Below, piece by piece: positions 25,152 to 34,106 of a stretch of 64,000 nt of DNA. Origin of the DNA: an uncultured bacterium (GTDB lineage Bacteria > CSSED10-310 > CALFER01). The stretch is from the NCBI GenBank assembly GCA_937951895.1, contig CALFER010000034.1:62001-126000 (forward strand). Direction: 5' to 3'. A program made the translations under genes and the position numbers. Position 1 is the stretch's first letter; every line of letters begins with the position of its first letter. The notes under the pieces are model-generated. The model did not search any database. It had not been told where the DNA came from and worked only from the letters and a program-made list of their open reading frames with translations.

Positions 25152-26690
25152 ATGGTCAAGCGATTCGCCACATGTCTTCTGACACTCCTGCTGTTCCTCT
25201 GGTCGTCCCGGCTCGGAACCGACGGCTATGAACTCGAATATCTGCTCTCAGCAAAAAATCTGCTCGGAAACGGCTCGTTTGCGATGGCATCCGCGCCGGA
25301 CGGGCTGCACGGTATTCCGGAACGGCCCGAAGGCGTCTGGATTCTCCCCCGGCACAACCTGCTCCAGGTTCTTCTGACCGTTCCCCTGTATCTTGCCGGC
25401 CTGCCGTTCAATCATCTGCTGCCTCCCGCAGGTGAGGGGCTACTGGGCCTGCCCCCCGGATCCCTGGCACTCGTGAGTCTCCTCAACCCGCTGCTCACGT
25501 TGATCGCGATGGCACTGATCCGTGGAATTCTCATCGATCTGGGACACCTCTCCTCCACCGCGTGGACCGCAGCCGCGGTGTACGGGATTGCGACGATGGC
25601 CTGGCCGTATGCATCGATCGGGATGGAACCCCTCCAGATCACATGCCTGCTGCTGGCCTTCCGGATGTTCATCCGCCTCGGGACGAAACCGGACATGTAT
25701 CAGACCGTCCTGCTGGCAGTCTCGATCGCCGCCCTCATGCACACGAAAATCTCGGCACCGCTGATCGCGCTGCCGCTCGCTCTCGCGGGAATGATCCGGC
25801 TGGCCCGGGGATCAATGCCTCGCGGTCGCACACTCGCCCTATACATGGGTATTCTGGCCTTCGCCGGACTGATGTGGATTCATCTGTATCGGCTGAGATC
25901 CTCAGGAATATACTCGGCGGGATTCTTCACCGCGTTCGATCCGGCGCTGATCCCGAGGAATCTGATGGGGCTGCTCGTGAGTCCCGGGAAGAGTCTTCCG
26001 GCCTACAATCCGATTCTGCTGTGGTGTGTGCCGGGAGTATGGGGGTTTCTACGCAGGCACAGGGAGGAGGGGTGGGTCCTGGCGGCGACCGGCGCTTTGA
26101 CCTTGCTGCTGGCGTCGGCGTGGGATTGGGCTTTGATCGAGGAGAGTTGGGGACCGCGTTATGCGATGCCGATTGTTCCGATCGTCCTGATCATGGGTGC
26201 TGAACGATTCGGGATTGCGCACACGAGCGGCCGGAAGCTGATGTTCGCAGCCGTTCTATCTGTGTCGATCCTGGTGCAGATCCCCGGTGTGCTGTACCCG
26301 AATGTGCGATTGCTCGAAGCGGTGCATTCAGATGAGACCTCGCAGGTGGATCTGACGGTGTGGATTCCGGAACTGAGTCCGATCCGAGTCGGCGCGCACA
26401 TGATCGCGAATCAGGTTCGCAGGTCGGCAGGCCAGGCCGAGACCTCGCTTGAGTGGCATCACTACCGAGGCATCGTCGGGATGGGATCTCAGGCCCGGGA
26501 ACTTCGGTTCGAAACGCGGGAATGGAACCGACCGTATGTGTTGCCGTTTCTGGCAGAAAGATATCTCAGGGGAGTGAAACCCGGCCAGGCGGCGGATGAG
26601 GCGGATCCCGGCTGGTTGATGCCGCTCTGGCTCGGAGTCACGGCGGTGTTGTTGTTCGGAATCAGCGGGAGTATCCTTTCACCCCGATGA
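25152..26690 (+). CDS. Multi-pass membrane protein, GT-C glycosyltransferase-like
   Basis: A 512-residue protein with roughly ten hydrophobic helices. The first periplasmic loop holds acidic residues in 'GTDGYELEYLLSAKNLL', placed like the catalytic Asp/Glu of GT39/ArnT-type lipid-linked sugar transferases, and a later helix ends in 'ESWGPRYAMPIVPIV', which resembles the R-Y-x-x-P-x-x-P block of such enzymes. Substrate unknown. The ATG at 25152 has AGGGA upstream and directly precedes a hydrophobic signal-anchor; longer frames are not needed. Its stop overlaps the next gene by ATGA. Confidence 0.65.
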   Translation: MVKRFATCLLTLLLFLWSSRLGTDGYELEYLLSAKNLLGNGSFAMASAPDGLHGIPERPEGVWILPRHNLLQVLLTVPLYLAGLPFNHLLPPAGEGLLGLPPGSLALVSLLNPLLTLIAMALIRGILIDLGHLSSTAWTAAAVYGIATMAWPYASIGMEPLQITCLLLAFRMFIRLGTKPDMYQTVLLAVSIAALMHTKISAPLIALPLALAGMIRLARGSMPRGRTLALYMGILAFAGLMWIHLYRLRSSGIYSAGFFTAFDPALIPRNLMGLLVSPGKSLPAYNPILLWCVPGVWGFLRRHREEGWVLAATGALTLLLASAWDWALIEESWGPRYAMPIVPIVLIMGAERFGIAHTSGRKLMFAAVLSVSILVQIPGVLYPNVRLLEAVHSDETSQVDLTVWIPELSPIRVGAHMIANQVRRSAGQAETSLEWHHYRGIVGMGSQARELRFETREWNRPYVLPFLAERYLRGVKPGQAADEADPGWLMPLWLGVTAVLLFGISGSILSPR

Positions 26691-27250
26691 TCCCGAATGT
26701 ATCAACTCCACCGTTTCTTCGCCCCCCGATCCTCCTTTTCCTTCTCTTTCCGGCATGCGGAGTGACCGCCCTCGCCCGGGACGACAGCTTTCTGTGTGCG
26801 GACAATGTCTATCAGGGACCGGAAGCATCGGATGCCTTCATTGCCATCGAGTATCTCGGCGAAGGACGCATCATCGCCGGAAAACGATCCTCCGATGCGT
26901 CAACCCGTTTCCTGCTCAGGCCACGTGGTATCTCCCCGGCGCTCAGCCCGCAACATCAATGGCCCGCCGGAGAAGTCAACCTCCACCGACCCTCGCTCAC
27001 CGGTTGGCGCGACGTGTTCCGGGCGGGAGACAGACTGTTCGCCTCGGTTTGCTGCGCCGAGGGAACCGGCAACGAACGTTTCATGCAGGTGTTCCAGCCC
27101 ACGGACGATGACGCGACATGGGGATCGCCTGGGAATCCGTTTACAGGCCATTTACCAGATGTGCGTCAGCGAAGAAGCGGGTCGGTCGAGATCTGCTGCG
27201 GGGGCGGCCAGACGGCCGCACCAATCATTGAAACCGGAGGAAAGCCATGA
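26687..27250 (+). CDS. Secreted protein of unknown function
   Basis: A 187-residue protein with a signal peptide (hydrophobic PPILLFLLFPACGV, cleavage likely after ALA). The mature part has several Cys residues, including a CC pair in 'LFASVCCAEG' and a second in 'EICCGGG', suggesting disulphides. It is rich in Pro, Gly and Arg and matches no family I recognise. Both ends overlap neighbours by ATGA, so it belongs with the two membrane-protein genes as a cotranslated set. Confidence 0.6.
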   Translation: MIPNVSTPPFLRPPILLFLLFPACGVTALARDDSFLCADNVYQGPEASDAFIAIEYLGEGRIIAGKRSSDASTRFLLRPRGISPALSPQHQWPAGEVNLHRPSLTGWRDVFRAGDRLFASVCCAEGTGNERFMQVFQPTDDDATWGSPGNPFTGHLPDVRQRRSGSVEICCGGGQTAAPIIETGGKP

Positions 27251-28515
27251 AACAACGGATACTGAACGCAGCGGACTCCCCTCGTGACCTGGAAATCCTG
27301 TATCGCGAAAATCCCGACGAGTTTACACGTGCGTTTGCCGAGGCGTATTCCGAACGCGGCGACTCAGTCATTCTGAATGTATGGCGGGAGCGATTGTTTT
27401 TCACGGATGCGGCCGAAGCGGCACCAAGAGAGGCAGGTTGGAGATCCCGGGACATCTGGATTGTGGTCCTGCTATCGGCGATTGCAGGAACGCTGGCGAA
27501 GTTACCCCAGTTTTTTCCATCGACGTTCACCATAGATGACGTTTTTTACGCGCGCAATCTCGGGGGGATCGTCATCGGAGCCCTGATCGCCTGCATATTC
27601 ATTCTCAAGCCATGCCGCCTCCGGGTCGTCGTTACCGTCTGCGGGCTGCTGTGCGGGAGCCTGATCGTCCTGAATTTATTACCCGAAATACGGCATTCTC
27701 AGACCGTTACCCTGTCCTGCATGCATATGCCATTTTTCTTCTGGTCGCTGCTCGGTGTCGCCTTCGTCGGTGATCATTGGCGCGATCTTCGGAGGCGGAT
27801 GGATTACATCCGGTACAACGGCGAGTTGCTGATCTACACAACGATAATCCTGATCGGTGGCATGGCGCTCACCGGACTCACTCTGGCGCTCTTCAGTCTG
27901 ATCAATGCGGAAATCGAAAAATGGTATCTGAGTAATGTCGTTGTCTACGGCTCGATCGCAGCCCCGATCGTTGCAACACTGCTCATCGAACGCATCACCG
28001 GAACCCGTTTCAGGATCGCGCCGATACTGGCTAAAATATTCACGCCGTTGTTTCTGGGTACCGTGATTGTCTACATGGCGGTCATGATCCTCGGTCACAA
28101 TAGCCCGTATACGGACAGGGAGTTCCTGATTGTATTCAACGGGCTGCTGCTGTTCGTACTCGGGATGAGTGTGCTGTCGATTTCCGAGCGGGGTTCGACA
28201 GAAACCGTATCGATTGCGGATCTGATGAGCATCGGACTGGTCCTTGTGACGCTTGCGGTTGATGTGATTGCACTTTCGGCGATTCTGTTCCGGTTGACAA
28301 CGTATGGATTCACACCGAACCGCCTGGCCGTGCTGGGTGCCAATCTGCTGGCATTCGTTCATCTGTCGGGGATTGTCTGGCACTATCAGAGATTTCTCAG
28401 GCGCAAGAGCGGATTCGATGGGCTCGACCATTGGATCGTGCGTTATCTCCCGGTGTACACCGCATGGACGGTCGTGGTGGGATTCGGGTTTCCGTTTTTC
28501 TTCTGGTTTCAATAG
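27247..28515 (+). CDS. Multi-pass membrane protein (possibly DUF4153-like)
   Basis: A 422-residue protein with about 75 soluble N-terminal residues ('DLEILYRENPDEFTRAF') and then about eleven hydrophobic helices. The layout of paired helices with 'FTPNRLAVLGANLLAFVHL' near the C-terminus is reminiscent of DUF4153 membrane proteins, but I do not claim a firm match and no function is known. A GGAGGAAAG site precedes the ATG, which overlaps the secreted protein's stop. Confidence 0.65.
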   Translation: MKQRILNAADSPRDLEILYRENPDEFTRAFAEAYSERGDSVILNVWRERLFFTDAAEAAPREAGWRSRDIWIVVLLSAIAGTLAKLPQFFPSTFTIDDVFYARNLGGIVIGALIACIFILKPCRLRVVVTVCGLLCGSLIVLNLLPEIRHSQTVTLSCMHMPFFFWSLLGVAFVGDHWRDLRRRMDYIRYNGELLIYTTIILIGGMALTGLTLALFSLINAEIEKWYLSNVVVYGSIAAPIVATLLIERITGTRFRIAPILAKIFTPLFLGTVIVYMAVMILGHNSPYTDREFLIVFNGLLLFVLGMSVLSISERGSTETVSIADLMSIGLVLVTLAVDVIALSAILFRLTTYGFTPNRLAVLGANLLAFVHLSGIVWHYQRFLRRKSGFDGLDHWIVRYLPVYTAWTVVVGFGFPFFFWFQ

Positions 28516-28700
28516 ATCAGGCAGGATTGAACGATCCGCCGACATGTCGTGAACAGTGACCGGGCAGCGCTGAGCCATTGCCTAAATGCACCCGTTGCGC
28601 TATGAATGATGGAAGTCAGGTCAACGTGTTTCGTTGGCGATATTGACGGAAAAAAGTGTCTCAGACCGGTATCGTGTGTTTACGCGAAAGGAGCCTCGCC

Positions 28701-30194
28701 ATGAACTCAAACGGTTTACTGATCGCAAAATCCACGGAAGAGCATCTTCTGTTGCCGCACATGGCGAACCGGCATGGTTTGATCAGCGGGGCGACCGGTA
28801 CAGGCAAGACGGTTTCGCTTCAACTTCTGGCCGAGCATTTCAGCCACATCGGTGTCCCGGTTTTTCTCGCGGACGTCAAGGGCGATCTGTCGGGCATTGC
28901 CGTCTCGGGCACACTCACCCCGAAACTCACCGACCGCCTGAACCGCCTGAAACTCGACACACCCGCCTTCGATGGCTGCCCGGTTGAATTCTGGGACATT
29001 TATGGAAAATCCGGACATCCGGTACGGACGACGATCTCAGAGATGGGTGCGATTCTTTTATCCCGGCTGCTGAACCTGAACGAGACCCAATCGTCGGTTC
29101 TGACGATGATTTTCAAGATCGCCGACGACAACGGCATGTTGCTGCTGGATCTGAAGGATCTGAAATCGATGGTGCAGTTCGTCGGCGACAATGCGCGCGA
29201 ATTCACCACCCGATACGGGAATGTTTCGGCAGCCAGCATCGGTGCGATCCAGCGCGCTCTGCTCGAAATCGAATCCGGCGGCGGCGACATCTTCTTCGGT
29301 GAACCCGCCTTGAACCTGGACGATTTTATGCAGACCGACCGGATGGGACGCGGTATCATCAATATTCTCGCGGCGGACCAGCTCATTCTTTCCCCCAAGA
29401 TCTACACCACCTTTCTGTTGTGGCTCCTGTCCGAGCTGTTCGAGCGTCTCCCGGAAGCCGGCGATCTCCCCAGGCCGAAACTCGTGTTCTTTTTCGACGA
29501 GGCGCATCTGTTGTTCAAGGATACCTCGCCGGTGCTGCAGGAGAAGATCGAGCAGGTCGTACGGCTCATCCGGTCGAAGGGCGTGGGCGTCTTTTTCGTA
29601 ACACAGAGTCCACTCGACATTCCGGACGCCGTCCTGGGTCAGCTCGGCAACCGCATCCAGCATGCCTTGCGCGCCTTCACGCCGAAAGACCAGAAAGTGG
29701 TCCGCGCGGCTGCGGAAACTTTCCGCGCCAATCCGGATCTCGATGTGGAACGCGTCCTGACCGAACTCGAAGTCGGGGAAGCGCTCGTGTCGTTCCTGGA
29801 TCCCAAAGGCGCGCCTTCCGTCGTTCATCGCGCCCATATCGCCGCACCGCGCAGCCAGATCGGGCCGATTCCCGCTGACACCCGTGCCTCGATCGTCCGC
29901 AGTTCCCCCCTCAACCGCTACTACTCGGCCACCGTCGATCGCGAATCCGCGTATGAGGTATTGAAGGCGCGGGCCGAGCAGCAGGCGCGTGAGGAGATGG
30001 CGGCGGAGCAGTCCATGCGGACTCCGGCTCCACTGCCGCAGCAACCCCGGATCAGCCAGCCGAGGCCCAGCCAGCGGCAGGGCGTCATGGAGGCATTCGT
30101 CAAGAGCGCCGTGCGGACGGCGGGCAATCAGATCGGCCGGTCGCTCATCCGGGGAATCCTCGGCTCGCTGCTCGGCGGCGGCCGACGGCGCTGA
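28701..30194 (+). CDS. HerA-like P-loop ATPase (DUF853 family)
   Basis: A 497-residue ATPase of the DUF853/HerA-FtsK-like class. Walker A 'SGATGTGKT' lies near residue 30, followed by 'VFLADVKGDLSGIA', which is characteristic of DUF853. Walker B 'VFFFDEAHLLF' is near residue 262, with a sensor 'FFVTQSPLDIP' and a Gly/Arg-rich tail 'GSLLGGGRRR'. It may pump or remodel DNA or protein; the family function is not settled. The ATG at 28701 has AAAGGAG upstream; the earlier frame start is not supported. TatD follows after 15 bases. Confidence 0.9.
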   Translation: MNSNGLLIAKSTEEHLLLPHMANRHGLISGATGTGKTVSLQLLAEHFSHIGVPVFLADVKGDLSGIAVSGTLTPKLTDRLNRLKLDTPAFDGCPVEFWDIYGKSGHPVRTTISEMGAILLSRLLNLNETQSSVLTMIFKIADDNGMLLLDLKDLKSMVQFVGDNAREFTTRYGNVSAASIGAIQRALLEIESGGGDIFFGEPALNLDDFMQTDRMGRGIINILAADQLILSPKIYTTFLLWLLSELFERLPEAGDLPRPKLVFFFDEAHLLFKDTSPVLQEKIEQVVRLIRSKGVGVFFVTQSPLDIPDAVLGQLGNRIQHALRAFTPKDQKVVRAAAETFRANPDLDVERVLTELEVGEALVSFLDPKGAPSVVHRAHIAAPRSQIGPIPADTRASIVRSSPLNRYYSATVDRESAYEVLKARAEQQAREEMAAEQSMRTPAPLPQQPRISQPRPSQRQGVMEAFVKSAVRTAGNQIGRSLIRGILGSLLGGGRRR

Positions 30195-30209
30195 TCCGCT
30201 CCTTCGGGC

Positions 30210-31010
30210 ATGATTCCTTTAATCGATACGCACGCGCACCTCACGGAAGAGGTGTTCCGTACGCGCATCGATGATGTGATCGAGCGATCGAATGCGAGGG
30301 GCGTCGCGGGGATGATCGTGCCGGGATACACGCGCGATGCCTGTTTCGATGCAGTGCGGCTCGCGGGCGAGCATCCTTCGATCCGGGCGGCCGTCGGCAT
30401 CCATCCGCTGTTTCTGACCGATCCCGTCAACTCGCCTGCCACCGATCCGATTGACGAACTGGAGACCTTGATCGACCGGACCGGAGTGATTGCGATCGGC
30501 GAGATCGGTCTGGATTACCGGCATGCATCCGCCGATCGCGATGCGCAGAGAATCGCTTTCCGCCGGCAGCTCGATCTGGCCATGGAGCGCGATCTGCCCG
30601 TGATCCTGCACGCCGTGCGGGCCGAAGCCGATCTGCTGGATATTCTGAGACGGTACAGCGGGATCCGAGGCATCGTGCATCGCGTCTCCTGCAGTCTCGA
30701 CGCCGTCCGGCAACTGATGAAACTCAAACTGTTCTTCAGTGTCGGACCGGACCTGTTCATCCCCGGGCGAAGCCGATTGCACGAGCTGGTCCGGGTGTTG
30801 CCCGACGACCGGATGCTGCTCGAAACCGACTGCCCGTTTTCGCGCGGGTTGAGAGGAGACCCGAGCGGGCCGTGGGATCTGCCTGATGTGCTGGAGGCGG
30901 TGGCGGGGCTCCGGGGGGATGCTCCCGAAACGCTGGCTGCATCGATGAACGGTCATCATGCGCTCTTCGGCTGCTGGTCGCAGGGCCGCGACGTGTCGAC
31001 CGTTTGCTGA
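30210..31010 (+). CDS. TatD family metal-dependent hydrolase / DNase
   Basis: A 266-residue TIM-barrel hydrolase. Metal ligands are in 'IDTHAHL', 'AIGEIGLDYR', 'VILHAVRAEADL', 'GIVHRVSCS' and 'LLETDCPF', matching the TatD set. Homologues have 3'-exonuclease or D-aminoacyl-tRNA deacylase-like activities. The typical 'PxxPxxxRG' loop is changed to 'PFSRGLRGDPSGPWDLP', which may alter the substrate edge. It is 15 bases past the HerA-like ATPase and 15 bases before tcdA, within one operon. Confidence 0.9.
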   Translation: MIPLIDTHAHLTEEVFRTRIDDVIERSNARGVAGMIVPGYTRDACFDAVRLAGEHPSIRAAVGIHPLFLTDPVNSPATDPIDELETLIDRTGVIAIGEIGLDYRHASADRDAQRIAFRRQLDLAMERDLPVILHAVRAEADLLDILRRYSGIRGIVHRVSCSLDAVRQLMKLKLFFSVGPDLFIPGRSRLHELVRVLPDDRMLLETDCPFSRGLRGDPSGPWDLPDVLEAVAGLRGDAPETLAASMNGHHALFGCWSQGRDVSTVC

Positions 31011-31025
31011 GAAGAGGAGTCAACC

Positions 31026-31850
31026 GTGGGGACGGATGTTCGATTTACGAGAACGATCCTGGCGATTGGTGCGGATGCCTTCGGGAAGCTCAGGAAGGCG
31101 CGTGTGACGATTGTCGGAATCGGGGCGGTCGGAGGATTTGCCGCGGAGGGACTCGCGCGATCCGGCATCGGGCATCTCCGGCTGATCGACATCGACACGA
31201 TCCAGAGAACCAACATCAACCGCCAGATCATCGCGCTCGAATCGACACTGGGCCGACCGAAGGTGGAGGTGGCGGCAGACCGATTGCGCGACATCGATCC
31301 GGAGATCCACGTTGAAGCGGTCCATGCATTCTTCAATGCCGATACCGCTGAGGAGTTGCTCACGCCGCGACCGGATTATCTGATCGATGCGATCGATGCG
31401 GTCGGGCCGAAGGTGAATCTGATCGAGTATTGTGTCCGGCATGAGATTCCGATTGTGTCGTCGATGGGAGCGGCGCTCAAGACGCGGATCGACAATGTCC
31501 GCATTGCCGATATCGGGCGCAGCGAGGGTTGCAGTCTGGCGAAAAAAGTTCGGAAGGGCCTGCACAAGCGAGGCATCCGGACTGGTGTCACGGTGGTGTT
31601 CAGCAACGAAAAGACCCCGGCGATACTGGATCCCGAGGATGTGGACGACCCCGAGATTCTCAGCGGGAGTCATGCGGGACGCCCGCGCCGGATCCTGGGC
31701 AGTCTTTGTCCGATCACCGCCGTTTTCGGCATGTTCGCCGCGCATCACGTCCTGATGGCCATCGGCGGTCCGCCTGAGCCTCCTGCCCGCGGGAAGTCCG
31801 GCGACGGCTTGTCCGAATCCCCTCAGAATGCTACAGTGACGCCGGTTTGA
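31026..31850 (+). CDS. tcdA: TcdA/CsdL: tRNA threonylcarbamoyladenosine dehydratase (ThiF fold)
   Basis: A 274-residue E1-like ATP-dependent enzyme. The nucleotide loop is 'IVGIGAVGGFAAEGLARSG', followed by 'RLIDIDTIQRTNINRQI' and 'DYLIDAIDAVGPK', with a downstream 'SLAKKVRKGLHKRGI' typical of the CsdL/TcdA subgroup. It cyclises the t6A modification of tRNA at position 37. The start is a GTG at 31026 behind AGAGGAG; the nearby ATG is out of frame. Confidence 0.92.
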   Translation: MGTDVRFTRTILAIGADAFGKLRKARVTIVGIGAVGGFAAEGLARSGIGHLRLIDIDTIQRTNINRQIIALESTLGRPKVEVAADRLRDIDPEIHVEAVHAFFNADTAEELLTPRPDYLIDAIDAVGPKVNLIEYCVRHEIPIVSSMGAALKTRIDNVRIADIGRSEGCSLAKKVRKGLHKRGIRTGVTVVFSNEKTPAILDPEDVDDPEILSGSHAGRPRRILGSLCPITAVFGMFAAHHVLMAIGGPPEPPARGKSGDGLSESPQNATVTPV

Positions 31851-31881
31851 GCCAACCTGTTTTCCGTTGAGGAGAGACGCC

Positions 31882-33894
31882 ATGGATCAGTTTCAGAAGG
31901 AGATTCTCGAGGGGATTCCCGAGCAGCTTCCCGGGATGCCGCCGTTCGATCCGGGGGTGAATCACGCGCCGCCGAGACCGATCGTGCTGACGCGGGCCGA
32001 GAAGGAACTGGCGATTCACAATGCGTTGCGTTATTTCCCGAAGTCCTTCCACGACACGCTCGCGCCGGAATTCGCCGGGGAACTCCGGAAAGACGGGCGC
32101 ATCTACATGCGCCGCTTCCGTCCCCTCCAACCCATGCATGCCCGGCCGATCGGGGCCTATCCGGCGAAGTGTCGCCAGGCCGCCGCCATCATGCTCATGA
32201 TCCAGAATAATCTCGATCCGCGGGTCGCCCAGCATCCGCACGAACTGGTCACATACGGCGGCAATGGAACCGTGTTTCAAAACTGGGCGCAGTATCGGAT
32301 TGCGATGAAGCTGCTGGCCGAGATGACCGAGGAACAGACGCTCGTGCTGTATTCCGGCCATCCGCTTGGTTTGTTTCCCTCCTCACCCGACGCGCCGCGC
32401 GTGATCGTGACCTGCGGCATGATGATACCGAATTACAGTACGCAGACCGACTACTGGCGCTACAGCGCGCTCGGGACGACGTCCTACGGCCAGATGACCG
32501 CGGGCAGTTTCATGTATATCGGGCCGCAGGGCATCGTGCATGGGACGACCATCACGATTCTGAACGCCGCCCGGAAGTATCTGGGACTGGCACCCGACGC
32601 CTCGCTCGGCGGCACCGTTTTCGTCTCGTCCGGACTGGGCGGCATGAGCGGCGCTCAGGCGAAAGCGGGCGTGATTGCGGGAGCCGTGTCGGTGATCGCC
32701 GAGATCAACCCGAAGGCCGTCGAAGTGAGACATTCGCAGGGGTGGGTCATGGAAGTCGAGCAGGATCTCGACAGGCTTCTCAGGCGCATCGATCGGGCCA
32801 AACGCGACCGTGAGGCCGTTTCGATCGCCTATCTCGGCAATATCGTCGATCTGTGGGAACGCATGGCCAGGGATCGATTTGCGATCCATCTCGGTTCGGA
32901 TCAGACCTCCCTGCATAATCCATTCGGAGGCGGCTATTATCCGGCGGGGATTTCGTTTGAAGACGCGAATCGGATGATGAAGGACGATCCGGACGGCTTC
33001 AGGACGCGCGTCCAGGAATCGCTGCGGCGACACGTCGAGGCGGTCAATGCGATGGCGTCGAACGGCATGAATTTCTGGGATTACGGCAATGCCTTCCTGC
33101 TCGAGGCATCCCGGGCCGGCGCGGCGGGGATCCTGAAGGACGACGGGTCGTTCCGATATCCTTCCTACGTCGAGGATATCATGGGGCCAATGTGCTTCGA
33201 TTATGGATTCGGCCCGTTCCGCTGGGTCTGCACGTCCAACCGGGCCGAGGATCTGGAAACGACCGACCGGATTTCGGCGCGGGTCATCCGTGAGATGCTC
33301 GTGGACGCGCCTCCCGAGATCCGTCAGCAACTCGTCGACAACCTGGTCTGGATTGAAGCCGCCGGCGGACATCGGCTGGTGGTCGGATCGCAGGCCCGGA
33401 TTTTATACTCAAATGAAGAAGGCCGAATCCGGATCGCGCTGGCGTTCAACGATGCAATTCGAACCGGGGAAATCTCGGCACCGATCGTGCTGGGACGCGA
33501 TCATCATGACGTTTCGGGAACGGATTCGCCGTTCCGTGAGACTGCGAATATCCGGGACGGATCCAATCGGACGGCGGACATGGCCGTTCACAATGTGATC
33601 GGGGATGCGTGTCGCGGGGCGACCTGGGTCAGTCTGCATAATGGCGGTGGAGTTGGCTGGGGCGAGGTCATCAACGGGGGCTTCGGCATGCTGCTGGATG
33701 GTTCGGAGGCCTGTGACCGTCGCATTCGTTCGATGTTGTTCTGGGACGTGAACAACGGGATTGCGCGGCGAGCCTGGGCGCGCAATGACGGGGCGGTATT
33801 TGCTATTAAGGAGGCGATGGCGCGCGAACCGAAATTGAACGTGACGCTTCCCCATGTCGCAGACTCGGAGTTGGTGAAGAAGGTGATAGGGTAG
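31882..33894 (+). CDS. hutU: Urocanate hydratase
   Basis: A 670-residue urocanase of the long form. It shows the NAD+-binding 'YGGNGTVFQNWAQYRIAM', 'SGLGGMSGAQAKAG' and a C-terminal block with 'FGPFRWVCTSNRAEDL' and 'HNGGGVGWGEVINGGFGMLLDG'. The enzyme converts urocanate to imidazolone propionate in histidine breakdown. The ATG at 31882 has GAGGAGA at 7 bases. No hutH or hutI is in this window, so the pathway partners must be elsewhere. It is the last gene of the HerA-TatD-TcdA operon. Confidence 0.96.
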   Translation: MDQFQKEILEGIPEQLPGMPPFDPGVNHAPPRPIVLTRAEKELAIHNALRYFPKSFHDTLAPEFAGELRKDGRIYMRRFRPLQPMHARPIGAYPAKCRQAAAIMLMIQNNLDPRVAQHPHELVTYGGNGTVFQNWAQYRIAMKLLAEMTEEQTLVLYSGHPLGLFPSSPDAPRVIVTCGMMIPNYSTQTDYWRYSALGTTSYGQMTAGSFMYIGPQGIVHGTTITILNAARKYLGLAPDASLGGTVFVSSGLGGMSGAQAKAGVIAGAVSVIAEINPKAVEVRHSQGWVMEVEQDLDRLLRRIDRAKRDREAVSIAYLGNIVDLWERMARDRFAIHLGSDQTSLHNPFGGGYYPAGISFEDANRMMKDDPDGFRTRVQESLRRHVEAVNAMASNGMNFWDYGNAFLLEASRAGAAGILKDDGSFRYPSYVEDIMGPMCFDYGFGPFRWVCTSNRAEDLETTDRISARVIREMLVDAPPEIRQQLVDNLVWIEAAGGHRLVVGSQARILYSNEEGRIRIALAFNDAIRTGEISAPIVLGRDHHDVSGTDSPFRETANIRDGSNRTADMAVHNVIGDACRGATWVSLHNGGGVGWGEVINGGFGMLLDGSEACDRRIRSMLFWDVNNGIARRAWARNDGAVFAIKEAMAREPKLNVTLPHVADSELVKKVIG

Positions 33895-34030
33895 CGTTTC
33901 CAGGATCCGGGGAAAAAGGATCTCGCTACCGTTCCCCTGATGCAGCCCTGTGGAGTTACACCTCGTAGGTATGGCTCTTCGAAATCCCGTTTCGATCGCA
34001 TCCGGCGAACAGCTGTTATTGCATTTTCCT

Positions 34031-34068
34031 GCACCGGCAGAAACGCCGGTGCCACACGTTGTTTTTTT
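34031..34068 (+). terminator. Hairpin with downstream T run after hutU
   Basis: GCACCGGC (34031-34038) and GCCGGTGC (34045-34052) form a perfect 8-base stem with loop AGAAAC, and a run of seven T follows at 34062-34068. The 9-base gap before the T run is longer than usual, so it may be a weak terminator or part of a dispersed palindromic repeat. The rest of the gap up to 34106 shows no gene. Confidence 0.45.
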
Positions 34069-34106
34069 GGTGAAAGGTCAAGGGACTTCTGTGCTGATTC
34101 GCAGGA

